This document shows, piece after piece, positions 43,180 through 52,385 of a stretch of DNA of 64,000 nt. This DNA is from an uncultured Pelagibacteraceae bacterium. Its GTDB lineage: Bacteria; Pseudomonadota; Alphaproteobacteria; Pelagibacterales; Pelagibacteraceae. The position numbers were made by a program, and so were the translations under genes. The notes under the pieces are model-generated. The model saw nothing but the letters and a program-made list of their open reading frames with translations. It was not told the DNA's origin and did not search any database. The DNA lies in NCBI GenBank assembly GCA_902550635.1, contig CACCZY010000003.1, forward strand, positions 1 to 64,000, given 5' to 3'. The number at the start of each line of letters is the position of its first letter. Positions within the stretch are counted from its first letter, which is position 1.

Positions 43180-45036
43180 TTAAGAAGCTTGTTTTTTCTC
43201 TTTTTCATCTACGATGTGATAAACAGGCACCTTTTCTAAAGTAAATTTGCCAGTTTTTGGATCTCTTCTTGATACTGTTAAACAATGCCAATTTTCATCA
43301 TCTAGTTTTAAATGATCTCCTCTATAATAGTAACCTGGCCAACGTGTTTCTTCACGAAACATCGTATGCTCAGTTACACATTGTGAAGTAAGAGCTCTAT
43401 GTTTCAGTTCCCAAGCTCGCATTAGCTGGTGATAGTCTTCAGCACCAACATTTTCCAAATCTTCTAGTAGCCACTGAAGTAGCTCTAGCCCTCTTTTAAG
43501 CATATTAGCATTAGTCATGTAGTTAGTAGCTATACCACCTACATATTCATCCATAATTCTTTGAAGTCTTTGAAGTCCTTGGATTGGAGAAATATAACTT
43601 GGAGATACTGTTCCTCCAGTAATTTCATTTCTTCCAACAGTATAATTCTCTAATGGTTTATAGATAATCTCTTTAAAATTTTCACATTGAGTATCTGATA
43701 CTTTGATGTCTTCAGCTTTTTTATCTTGTATGTATTTTACTGCAGCTTTTGCAGCTAAACGTCCTTCTGTAAAAGAACCAGATGAAAATTTATGAGCACT
43801 TCCACCTACTGTATCTCCAGCTCCAAAAAGACCTTCTACAGTTAACATTCTATTATATCCCCAAAAATATTCTGGAGGTGAAAGATCTTCTGGGCCACTA
43901 ACCCATGCACCTGAACAGGTAGCATGTGAACCCATAACATATGGTTCCGATGTAGTTAATTCAGGATTAGTATATTTTGGATCAATATTTTGTGATGCCC
44001 ATACAACTGCCTGTCCAACTGTCATCCCTAAGAAATTTTCCCAACCAACTGTTTCTAAATGTGGGTCTTGAAATGCTTCTGTAGTGACCATATGAATTGG
44101 TCCGCCTCCAGCCATTGTTTCTTGAATAAAAGCATGATTACGTAAACAGGTCGGTGTTGGATGATGATCTATGTATTCGCCAACCATTTCTTTAGTATGT
44201 TCATACCATTTTTTTTCATAGTTCTCTCCATTGGCATTTTGGGTATAAGTTTTTAAATGTAAAAAATATGCGCCTACAGGCCCGTACCCATCTTTAAATC
44301 TACATAAAACAATTCTATTTTCCATTTGGGTCATTTTAGCTCCGACTGCGATTGGTAATGCGTAAGCAGAACCGTTACTCCAAGGTGCATACCAAGTTCT
44401 GCCCATCCCTTCACCAACAGCTCTTGGTTTAAATATATGTGATGCCCCACCTGCTGCTACTATTACTGTTTTTGCTCTAAAGACATAATAGTCTCCAGTT
44501 CTCATATTAAATCCTACTGCTCCACCTACTCTATTCTCTTTTGCTTCGTCCATAAGAAGATGGGTAATCATAATTCTATTATATATTTTATCAGCAGATT
44601 TTTTTGCTGCTTCAGCAACAATTGGTTTATAACTTTCTCCATGTATCATTATCTGCCACTTGCCTTCTCTTAGATAACGTCCAGTTTTTTCATTTTTCAT
44701 CATAGGCAAACCCCATTCATCAAACATATGAACTGTTGAGTCTACGTGACGAGCCATGTCATAACCTAAATCTTCTCTAACCATGCCCATTAAATCATTC
44801 CGTGCGTACCTGACGTGATCTTCGGGTTGATTTTCATCCCACTGCATTCCCATATAACAGTTGATTGCATATAGACCTTGAGCAACTGCACCACTTCTAT
44901 CTATGTTTGCTTTTTCAACACAAATAATTTTTAGATCTCTTCCCCAATGTCTGGCTTCAAAAGCAGCACCAGTTCCGGCCATTCCTCCACCGACAACTAG
45001 AACATCGCAATCTTCAAAAATAGTTTTTTTAGCCAT
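43180..45036 (-). CDS. aprA: Adenylylsulfate reductase alpha subunit
   Basis: CDVLVVGGGMAGTGAAFEARHWG, EKANIDRSGAVAQGLYAINCYMG, MGSHATCSGAWVSGPED. Confidence 0.96.
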   Translation of the reverse strand: MAKKTIFEDCDVLVVGGGMAGTGAAFEARHWGRDLKIICVEKANIDRSGAVAQGLYAINCYMGMQWDENQPEDHVRYARNDLMGMVREDLGYDMARHVDSTVHMFDEWGLPMMKNEKTGRYLREGKWQIMIHGESYKPIVAEAAKKSADKIYNRIMITHLLMDEAKENRVGGAVGFNMRTGDYYVFRAKTVIVAAGGASHIFKPRAVGEGMGRTWYAPWSNGSAYALPIAVGAKMTQMENRIVLCRFKDGYGPVGAYFLHLKTYTQNANGENYEKKWYEHTKEMVGEYIDHHPTPTCLRNHAFIQETMAGGGPIHMVTTEAFQDPHLETVGWENFLGMTVGQAVVWASQNIDPKYTNPELTTSEPYVMGSHATCSGAWVSGPEDLSPPEYFWGYNRMLTVEGLFGAGDTVGGSAHKFSSGSFTEGRLAAKAAVKYIQDKKAEDIKVSDTQCENFKEIIYKPLENYTVGRNEITGGTVSPSYISPIQGLQRLQRIMDEYVGGIATNYMTNANMLKRGLELLQWLLEDLENVGAEDYHQLMRAWELKHRALTSQCVTEHTMFREETRWPGYYYRGDHLKLDDENWHCLTVSRRDPKTGKFTLEKVPVYHIVDEKEKKQAS

Positions 45037-45506
45037 TAATAATAAACACCTTTTTTAAAAGCACTTTTTTCTACTTTAGGTAATTCTTTTTTCGTATTTA
45101 AACCTTCTGGTTCTGAATAAAGAATTTGTGAATTAATTTCCCCTTGGTTTGGTTTGTCACCTTCCGCAAGTTTTGGAATAAATTTTCCCCAAGGTTTTGT
45201 AGTAATTGGAGAAACAAAATCTTTTACTGTTCCATTCCTAAATTTAATTTTCCAAGATATTGTTCCCTTTTCTTCTTCTCTTCTAACTCTTACACTGTGT
45301 CCCATAGGAGCAAAATCAGCGTAACCACGAACATCAATAGCATGATTAGGACATGCTTTAACACATGAATAACATTCCCAACAAAAATTAGGTTCTATAT
45401 TTTTTGCACGTCTAATAGTTTCATCTATATGCATAATATCTGATGGACAAATATCTACGCAATGACCGCAACCATCACAACGTGTCATGTATACAAAAGT
45501 TGACAT
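45036..45506 (-). CDS. aprB: Adenylylsulfate reductase beta subunit
   Basis: TRCDGCGHCVDICPSDIMHID, CWECYSCVKACPNHAIDVRGYADF. Confidence 0.96.
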   Translation of the reverse strand: MSTFVYMTRCDGCGHCVDICPSDIMHIDETIRRAKNIEPNFCWECYSCVKACPNHAIDVRGYADFAPMGHSVRVRREEEKGTISWKIKFRNGTVKDFVSPITTKPWGKFIPKLAEGDKPNQGEINSQILYSEPEGLNTKKELPKVEKSAFKKGVYY

Positions 45507-45535
45507 AATTTTATTTTTTTCCTTTCATTGTCATA

Positions 45536-46336
45536 TTAATAATGTTTTGGATCTTCTCTTGTTATACCTAATCCAAATTGTTTTGGGGCATCAGATTCAG
45601 GTGGCAAATTGTCTCTGGATCCGTCTGCTTCTGCTAAATTTTTTTGTATTGCTGCACCAGGTTTGTAAAACATATGTGCAAACTTTGACCAATATACTCC
45701 ACCAAAGAGAACTAAATTTGATATAATAAATAAAACTAAAAATACTTTATCATCCCATCTGTTATTTAAATTTAATGATTGTAAGTATGACCAAATTAAA
45801 CCAAACAACGAAGAGGCAACAAGAGCAAGAACAAACAAGTCAGCTTTAATAATTCTATACCAGGGTTGTGCTTCAGAATAAACATCCACTCTTAAGAAAA
45901 ACCAAAACCATCCTCCACCTACAACTGTCATAATTGCACCTAAATGCCAAATCATTGGCCAAATTGATGGAGTAGTAGTAGATGGACTTGAATAACAAAA
46001 TATCATGATAACTGAGCCTAACCAAAATAAAATTGTTCCATACATTCCTAGTAGATGAGCTGCTCTTCTTTTTCCAGCTCCAAGTTCAGAAGTTGTCGCT
46101 ATATCGCTTGCAATAGTTTTTGAAATTACAGTTATTTTTTCACCTGTACTTAAAGTTTTTGTGGCAGACAGTTTAGCTTTTTTTGCATTTTCAAAAAAAT
46201 ATTTAACGTTTTTTTTATGGATAATATCTAAAAGAGTGCCTGCAACTACCATAACGCCCATTAAAATAACAAATGATTGCATAAATACAGGGGATACGGT
46301 TTCAGCTAAAATTGAAAATGGATTTAATGATAACAT
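45536..46336 (-). CDS. aprM: AprM-like membrane protein (likely start MLSLNPF at 46336)
   Basis: Multi-TM protein directly upstream of aprBA; GAGKRRAAHLLGMYGTILFWLGSVIMIFCY. Confidence 0.8.
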   Translation of the reverse strand: MLSLNPFSILAETVSPVFMQSFVILMGVMVVAGTLLDIIHKKNVKYFFENAKKAKLSATKTLSTGEKITVISKTIASDIATTSELGAGKRRAAHLLGMYGTILFWLGSVIMIFCYSSPSTTTPSIWPMIWHLGAIMTVVGGGWFWFFLRVDVYSEAQPWYRIIKADLFVLALVASSLFGLIWSYLQSLNLNNRWDDKVFLVLFIISNLVLFGGVYWSKFAHMFYKPGAAIQKNLAEADGSRDNLPPESDAPKQFGLGITREDPKHY

Positions 46337-46386
46337 AATGCTTTTTTCCCTGTGAAGAAAGTTTTTAGTACAGTTGTCTATAGAGA

Positions 46387-47160
46387 TCAACCGTTATATG
46401 GAGGACAGTTCGTAACGGCTTTTGAGTAGATTTTTGATAAAATTCTATAATTATTTAAACTTTTTCTTTTCCAGTGTGGTTTTTTAATAGAATTGACTGA
46501 AGCTACCCCTTTACCTGAGCCAATAACAATAATTTCATCATACTCACTAAGAGAATCAATGCTGATATTTTTCCTTTTTATTTTTTTTAATTTTTTTGAA
46601 AAAAACTTAAAAGTAGTACCTTTATAAAAACCATTAACCGGAGAATATATTTTATTTTTTTTAAAAAATAAAAGATTAGAGGTTCCAGTTTCCAATATAT
46701 TATTATCCTTAAATAATGCTATATCTGATTTCGTTGTGTCCATTTTTTTTAAATAGGTTAAAATTTTTTTGTATTTTAAATTTTTATATTCCGGATCAAA
46801 TCTTTTATAATTAATTAATTTGAGACTAAAATTTAACTTTGATTTTAACCTTTTTCTTAATGAAATTGATATCATTTTATTATTTGCTGCTACTCTGAAT
46901 AAATGATCATATTTTTTTTTATTACTAATATTTATTTTAATTAATTTAAGAATATTTTTTTTAATATCTTTTTTATTAATTTTATAAACCTTCAAAGATT
47001 TAAATAAATTATTAATATGACTTTTGAAAAATAAAATCTTTGCTGGTTTTCCTAATACTCTCATTGTGGTAAAAACCCCATAGGAGTTCCATAGATCATG
47101 AAATTTTATTTCTTTAAGATCTTTATGCCGATAAGATTTTTTTAATAATAATGTTGCCAT
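46387..47160 (-). CDS. pabC: Aminotransferase class IV, probable aminodeoxychorismate lyase
   Basis: ILETGTSNLLFFKKNKIYSP, GTTFKFF; cluster with pabA/pabB. Confidence 0.75.
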   Translation of the reverse strand: MATLLLKKSYRHKDLKEIKFHDLWNSYGVFTTMRVLGKPAKILFFKSHINNLFKSLKVYKINKKDIKKNILKLIKINISNKKKYDHLFRVAANNKMISISLRKRLKSKLNFSLKLINYKRFDPEYKNLKYKKILTYLKKMDTTKSDIALFKDNNILETGTSNLLFFKKNKIYSPVNGFYKGTTFKFFSKKLKKIKRKNISIDSLSEYDEIIVIGSGKGVASVNSIKKPHWKRKSLNNYRILSKIYSKAVTNCPPYNG

Positions 47161-47680
47161 TTTCTGTTAAAAAAGATTCTGGGTGAAATTGAAAACCATA
47201 TACATTATTTTTTTGATCTTCGATAGCCATTGGAATATATGTTTTTGAACATCTCATTGTTATTTTTAAATTATTTGATTTATAGGGCTCATATAATTTT
47301 AAAGAATGATATCTACCAACTTTAAATATTTTATTTTTTTTAAATAATTTACTTTCTTTTGTAACTCTCACTTTTGATTGATAACCATGAAAAATGTTTT
47401 TTTGCTGAACTATTTTACCTTTCTCATTAAATAAAATTTGTTGATATCCTAAGCATATCCCAATTATTTTCTTTTTTCCTTTGTATTTTTTATAAATTTT
47501 TGAAGTTGTAGGATAATCCTTTGGTGCGCCAGGTCCTGGGGACAGAACAATAACATTTGATTGATCTAATTTTTTTTTATCAATATCAAAGAAATTAGAA
47601 CAATAAACTTTATCAAATTTTGAAAATTGATGAACAACATTCCAAGTAAAAGAGTCTTGATGGTCAATAATATATATCAT
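47123..47680 (-). CDS. pabA: Aminodeoxychorismate/anthranilate synthase glutamine amidotransferase
   Basis: IIDHQDSFTWNVVHQF, GICLGYQQILF, YGFQFHPESFLTENG. Confidence 0.87.
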   Translation of the reverse strand: MIYIIDHQDSFTWNVVHQFSKFDKVYCSNFFDIDKKKLDQSNVIVLSPGPGAPKDYPTTSKIYKKYKGKKKIIGICLGYQQILFNEKGKIVQQKNIFHGYQSKVRVTKESKLFKKNKIFKVGRYHSLKLYEPYKSNNLKITMRCSKTYIPMAIEDQKNNVYGFQFHPESFLTENGNIIIKKILSA

Positions 47681-48891
47681 TTGTATAATTCCAATAAAGA
47701 TTTTGCTTTAATAAAGTTTTCATTAAATTCTTTTTTTGGGGAGCTATCTAATACAACGCCAGAGGCAGCCGATATTTCTGAGATATTTTTATAATTTAAT
47801 ATTGATCTTATTATTATATTAAATCTCATATCTTGATTGAATTTTATATAACCAAAACTTCCGGTAAATATGTTTCTATCTTCCGTTTCCTGTTTATTTA
47901 AAAGTTCCAGGGTCCTAATTTTGGGACAACCAATAACAGAACCTCCTGGCATCATAGATTTTATTATATTTTTAACTTTAGTTTTGTTTTTTAATAAACC
48001 TTGAATTGTAGTAACGTAATGGAAAAGGTGCTTGTATTCTTCAACGTACTTTTTTTTAGAGATTTTAACAGTTCCAGGTTTGCAAATTCTAGATAAATCA
48101 TTTCTTTCCATATCCACAATCATATTGTGTTCTTTAGTTTCTTTGTCGTTATTTTTAAAAAAATTGAGCGCATTAGCTTTATTAATTTTTTTGTTTTTTT
48201 TAAGAGTACCTGCGATAGGTTTAGTAATTATAATATTTCCTTTTTTATTAATTAAGGTTTCTGGTGAACAACTAACTATAGAAAAATCTTTATCTCTAAT
48301 CATAAAGGACTCTGGGGATGAATTTATTTTCATTAATTTCCAAAAAAAATTTACTGGATTAATTTTGGATTTATTTTTATATTTTGTACAAATTTTTATT
48401 TGGTAAGTTTCTCCTTGTTTTATTTTTTTCGAAAATAAGTGAAATATTTTCTTATATTTTTTATAATTTATGTTTATTTTAAAAGGGCTTAAAATTTGGG
48501 TTTTATTAAAAATATTCCTAATAATTTTTTTCTTTTTTGATGTAATGATTTTTATATCTTTTCTAATCTTGATTATTGTTTCTGGTTTGTAAAATATACC
48601 TCTATAAAAATTTAATGTTTTTTGAGTTTTGATATTAATATTCAATAAATTGCAAAGTATTTCATATCCAAAAAAACCAATATATAAGTCGGTTTCTTTT
48701 ATATTTTTTTTTTTACTAAATATTTTAAAAAAATTATTTATATTTTTTTTTGTTAGTATGATTTTTCTAGAGAAATCTGTATACAAGTTATAACCATCTT
48801 TAACTTTATATATAATTAATGGTTGATCTGAATTATATAATCTTTCCAGATACGGGTTGAACTTAGCTTTATGCGAGTTGAGGTCTTTCAA
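47677..48891 (-). CDS. pabB: Aminodeoxychorismate/anthranilate synthase component I
   Basis: ETYQIKICTKY, CSPETLINKKGNIIITKPIAGT, EHNMIVDMERNDLSRICKPGTV, MMPGGSVIGCPKIRTLELL. Confidence 0.88.
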   Translation of the reverse strand: MKDLNSHKAKFNPYLERLYNSDQPLIIYKVKDGYNLYTDFSRKIILTKKNINNFFKIFSKKKNIKETDLYIGFFGYEILCNLLNINIKTQKTLNFYRGIFYKPETIIKIRKDIKIITSKKKKIIRNIFNKTQILSPFKININYKKYKKIFHLFSKKIKQGETYQIKICTKYKNKSKINPVNFFWKLMKINSSPESFMIRDKDFSIVSCSPETLINKKGNIIITKPIAGTLKKNKKINKANALNFFKNNDKETKEHNMIVDMERNDLSRICKPGTVKISKKKYVEEYKHLFHYVTTIQGLLKNKTKVKNIIKSMMPGGSVIGCPKIRTLELLNKQETEDRNIFTGSFGYIKFNQDMRFNIIIRSILNYKNISEISAASGVVLDSSPKKEFNENFIKAKSLLELYK

Positions 48892-50089
48892 TTGCTTTCT
48901 CTTTTATAGGTAAATGTATCAAGCCAGCAAATAAAGATAAAGCGATAGAAATGTACCAGGCATAATCTAAAGAACCATATAAATCATGAAACAAGCCGCC
49001 TAAGTAAGCTCCAAGAAAAGATCCAACTTGATGACTTAAGAAAACAAAACCATATAGCAAAGATATATACTTTGTTCCAAAAATATGACCAACAATACCA
49101 TTTGTTGGAGGGACTGTAGATAACCATAAATAGCCAAATGTTGCTCCAAAAATTAAAGAATTAATTACGTTGGCTGGCATAAATACAAAGTAAATTAAAG
49201 AAACTCCTCTTAATAAATAAATAGCACTTAAAAGTTTTTTCTTACTAACTTTTGTCGATAAGTAACCGCTTGATAAAGTTCCAAATACATTAAACAAACC
49301 TATTAATGCCAAAATTGCAGTTGCTGTCCAATCTTCAAGTCCTTTGTCTCTGATGTGCATAGGTATATGAGTTGCAACAAGAGCTATATGCCAACCACAA
49401 ACAAAAAATCCTAGTGTTAGATAATTAAAACTTTTATTAGAAAATGCTTCTTTAAGAGCCTCCATGGCTGTTTGGTCGTTTTTGTTTTCTTGTTTAAATT
49501 CTGACATAGGAGTTGATAAAAATAGTGAAATAACTAACCCTGCTAAAATCATGACGCCGAAAATTACCAATGTTGTATTCCATCCAAATTCCATCAATGT
49601 AAATCTTGTGTACATAGGAGATATAAAATATCCAAAGGAACCTGCTGCTGTAACAATTCCCGTTGCTATAGTTCTTGAATTTAATGGAAAATGTTTAGCT
49701 ACAATTGAAACAGGAATACTTATAGCTGTAGCAGCAAGTCCAATTCCAATTAAAATTCCTAAATCAAAAGTAAACCAAAACCCTGTATTAGGTCCATAAT
49801 TTAAAAAATAAATTCCTGCTAAATAAAATATAAAACCTATAAAAACAGCAACTCTTCCACTAAATTTATCAGTAATTATTCCAAAAATAGGTCCAAATAA
49901 TCCCCAAAAAAATAATTGAATACCCATTGCAAAACCAAATTCAGTTTGGGTACAACCTAGATCTACTTCAAAATCAAAAAAGAAAAGACCAAAAGTTTGC
50001 CTAATACCTAGTGAAATAATAACCACTAAACAAGCAGCTGTTAAGGTTACTAATGCTGTTTTATTTGGGATAAAATTTTCTTTGTTCAT
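48869..50089 (-). CDS. MFS transporter
   Basis: 12-TM; FGFAMGIQLFFWGLFGPIFGIITDKFSGR. Confidence 0.88.
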   Translation of the reverse strand: MNKENFIPNKTALVTLTAACLVVIISLGIRQTFGLFFFDFEVDLGCTQTEFGFAMGIQLFFWGLFGPIFGIITDKFSGRVAVFIGFIFYLAGIYFLNYGPNTGFWFTFDLGILIGIGLAATAISIPVSIVAKHFPLNSRTIATGIVTAAGSFGYFISPMYTRFTLMEFGWNTTLVIFGVMILAGLVISLFLSTPMSEFKQENKNDQTAMEALKEAFSNKSFNYLTLGFFVCGWHIALVATHIPMHIRDKGLEDWTATAILALIGLFNVFGTLSSGYLSTKVSKKKLLSAIYLLRGVSLIYFVFMPANVINSLIFGATFGYLWLSTVPPTNGIVGHIFGTKYISLLYGFVFLSHQVGSFLGAYLGGLFHDLYGSLDYAWYISIALSLFAGLIHLPIKEKAIERPQLA

Positions 50090-51261
50090 CTAATAAATTT
50101 TAAAGATCTTTTTAAATCTTCAATCAAATCTTTTGGATCTTCTAAACCAATATGAAGTCTTACTAAATGTTCATTTTTTTCTAACTTTAAAAATTTTCTG
50201 TTACCTTGTTCCCTTATATCTTGATGTAGTGCAAGACTTTCAAATCCACCCCAACTATAACCGTAACCAAATAATTTCAAAGAATTTACAAATTTTATTA
50301 CAGATTGCTTATTTTTTGATTTAATTTTTAATCCCATTAAACCCGATGCACCTTTATAATATTTTTTCCACATTCTAAAGTTAAAGGAATCTTTTTTATA
50401 AGGGTATAGAAGTTTAACTTTTTTATTTTTAGATAAAAATGAAGCTACCTTTCTAGCATTCTCTTGGTGTCTATCTAATCTTACATCTAAAGTTCTTAAA
50501 CCCCTGGTAATTAGGTATGCATCATCTGGTCCAAGTCTCAAACCAGTTATTTTATGAGCTTTTTCTACATGCTTAAATATTTTTTTATTAACTGCTAGAC
50601 TTCCTCCCATTACATCTGAATGACCAGAATAATATTTCGTTGCGGATACAATTGACATATCAAAACCTAATTTGATTGGTTTGAAAAAATAAGGTGTCGC
50701 CCATGTATTATCTATAGCTGTGAATATTTTCCTTTTTCTTGCTATTGAAATAATTTTGGACAAATCTTGAAATTCAAAAGTATTACTTCCTGGATTTTCA
50801 ACAAAAATTAATTTTGTATTTTTTGTAATATTTTTTTTAAGTGAATTAATATCATGAGGATTATAAAATACAGTCTTGATATTATATTCTTTTAAATAGT
50901 CTTCTGTAAGTAGTCTTGTAGGTTTATATACTGGATCTGAAACTAATATTTCATCACCTGGTCGTGTTACACTAAATATTGCCAAAAAAACTGAACCAAA
51001 TCCTGTTGGTGTTAAAAACACATGGTAAGATTCTTCTAATTTATTCAAAATTTTTTCCAAAATATGAGTAGTTGATGTTCCTTGGCGGCCGTAATCAAAA
51101 TGCCCACCGGTTGGATCTTTTTTATATTTATTTTGTGTTTTTCTAATATCTTGAATAGATTTAAATATAATCGTTGAAGCTCTAACAACTGGAGGATTGA
51201 CTGACTGATTATGAAAATCCTTTGCTGTGTGTTTTAAAAAAGTTTTAAATGATTTATCCAT
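50086..51261 (-). CDS. metC: Cys/Met metabolism PLP enzyme, cystathionine beta-lyase-like
   Basis: SATKYYSGHSDVMGG PLP-lysine motif; YGRQGTSTTHILEKIL. Confidence 0.82.
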   Translation of the reverse strand: MDKSFKTFLKHTAKDFHNQSVNPPVVRASTIIFKSIQDIRKTQNKYKKDPTGGHFDYGRQGTSTTHILEKILNKLEESYHVFLTPTGFGSVFLAIFSVTRPGDEILVSDPVYKPTRLLTEDYLKEYNIKTVFYNPHDINSLKKNITKNTKLIFVENPGSNTFEFQDLSKIISIARKRKIFTAIDNTWATPYFFKPIKLGFDMSIVSATKYYSGHSDVMGGSLAVNKKIFKHVEKAHKITGLRLGPDDAYLITRGLRTLDVRLDRHQENARKVASFLSKNKKVKLLYPYKKDSFNFRMWKKYYKGASGLMGLKIKSKNKQSVIKFVNSLKLFGYGYSWGGFESLALHQDIREQGNRKFLKLEKNEHLVRLHIGLEDPKDLIEDLKRSLKFIR

Positions 51262-51337
51262 AAAAAAATTTGATATGTAGAGAGGACAATGCTATATCCA
51301 TTAAATAAGTCAATAAAATTATATAAATGAGGTAAAC

Positions 51338-51421
51338 ATGGGATATCCGAAAAAACATAGAGGCCGTAGAAAAATGGGCTCTAAAAAAAGAAGAGCAAGA
51401 AAAAAAAATAAGAAAAAGTAA
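51338..51421 (+). CDS. 27-aa extremely basic micro-protein (not in track)
   Basis: ATG GGA TAT CCG ... TAA = MGYPKKHRGRRKMGSKKRRARKKNKKK*; GAGG 6 nt upstream of ATG. Confidence 0.7.
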   Translation: MGYPKKHRGRRKMGSKKRRARKKNKKK

Positions 51422-51435
51422 ACTTTTCAAAAAAA

Positions 51436-52140
51436 ATGGATAAAATTAAAACTGTTAAATCCATAAGTATATGGATTTTCTTAGTTCCTTTTTTAGCAAT
51501 AAATACATGTTTAATATTGGTAACTCAATTTCACAGTTTATTTCCAAACCCTGTTGATGTTATACACAACACAATACCTTACATTGATGGTAAAGCTTCG
51601 ATAAGTAGAACTGCTAGAGTATTTCCAACATATCTAATTTTTAAGCCAGCAATGTTTTTAACTTCATTTTTTTTAATAAAATACTGGTTAGCAAATAGAG
51701 AAATAATAAGGTTTGTAAATATGCAAGATCACAAATATTCAAAATACATAGTTTTTTTTGGAGTTTCTTCTGCAATTTTTTTAATAATTCACTCTATTTT
51801 TTTAGGAATAAAATTTGATTATGCAGCTTACAAATTGTTTAGAAGAGTTGTTCTTTTGCTTTTTATTATTTTTGAGCTTGTTGCCCAAACATATTTAGTT
51901 ATAATTTTTTATTCATTTAGAGATAAGTTATTAAATTATATAAATCCTATATATCTCAAATTAAAATTATTTCTGGTATCATTGTTAATTATAGTTGCAG
52001 TAATAAGTATTCCACTTGTATCACTTCCTGGAAACACATATTTAAAACACGCGTTAGAATGGGATTACTTTGTTGCTATAATAAGTTTTTACTTACTTAC
52101 ACACTTTATGTGGAGAAACCCTCATTCACACACCGGTTAA
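51436..52140 (+). CDS. Multi-TM membrane protein, possibly Frag1/DRAM/Sfk1-like
   Basis: About 6 TM; PYIDGKASISRTARVFPTYLIFKPAMFLTSF. Family is a tentative impression only. Confidence 0.55.
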   Translation: MDKIKTVKSISIWIFLVPFLAINTCLILVTQFHSLFPNPVDVIHNTIPYIDGKASISRTARVFPTYLIFKPAMFLTSFFLIKYWLANREIIRFVNMQDHKYSKYIVFFGVSSAIFLIIHSIFLGIKFDYAAYKLFRRVVLLLFIIFELVAQTYLVIIFYSFRDKLLNYINPIYLKLKLFLVSLLIIVAVISIPLVSLPGNTYLKHALEWDYFVAIISFYLLTHFMWRNPHSHTG

Positions 52141-52292
52141 GGTGTGTGATGAAAGATTTGGCTCGTCGTTGTATGCGCTACCGCCAAGCCATGCCGTCCT
52201 ACGATTTTAGCGCTACTCCGTAGAACTTTCTGCCCCCTGGGCTTGAACCTCTCGGTTTTTCCCCAATCGGCCAGTTAAGGGTTGCCCCTTAA
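52122..52292. ncRNA. Candidate structured RNA (strand uncertain, minus favoured)
   Basis: GC-rich block in an AT-rich convergent intergenic gap. TCACACACC-ggttaa-GGTGTGTGA at one end, TTAAGGG-ttgc-CCCTTAA at the other, plus internal stems. Minus-strand loops are GCAA and GAGA (GNRA). Confidence 0.65.
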
Positions 52293-52385
52293 TTAAATTA
52301 ACAATATCAAAGATGATAAGTTGTATGTATCACTTTTTAGTTGTTTTTAATTTTTAAATAGTACTCTTGTGAATAGTGTGGATAA

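Noticed and set aside
52141-52300. Possible tmRNA tag (A-Y-N-D-E...) on the minus strand of the GC-rich block
   Set aside because: The frame continues to ...SSHTLTGV* and does not end in the expected hydrophobic (A)LAA/VAA degron; no T-arm with a proper stem nor tRNA-like acceptor end was found.
52377-52385. TGTGGATAA (perfect DnaA box) next to the RNA candidate, and TTATCCACA at 59011..59019
   Set aside because: With this base composition about one perfect 9-mer is expected by chance in 64 kb on two strands; no cluster of boxes and no origin-associated genes, so not an oriC call.
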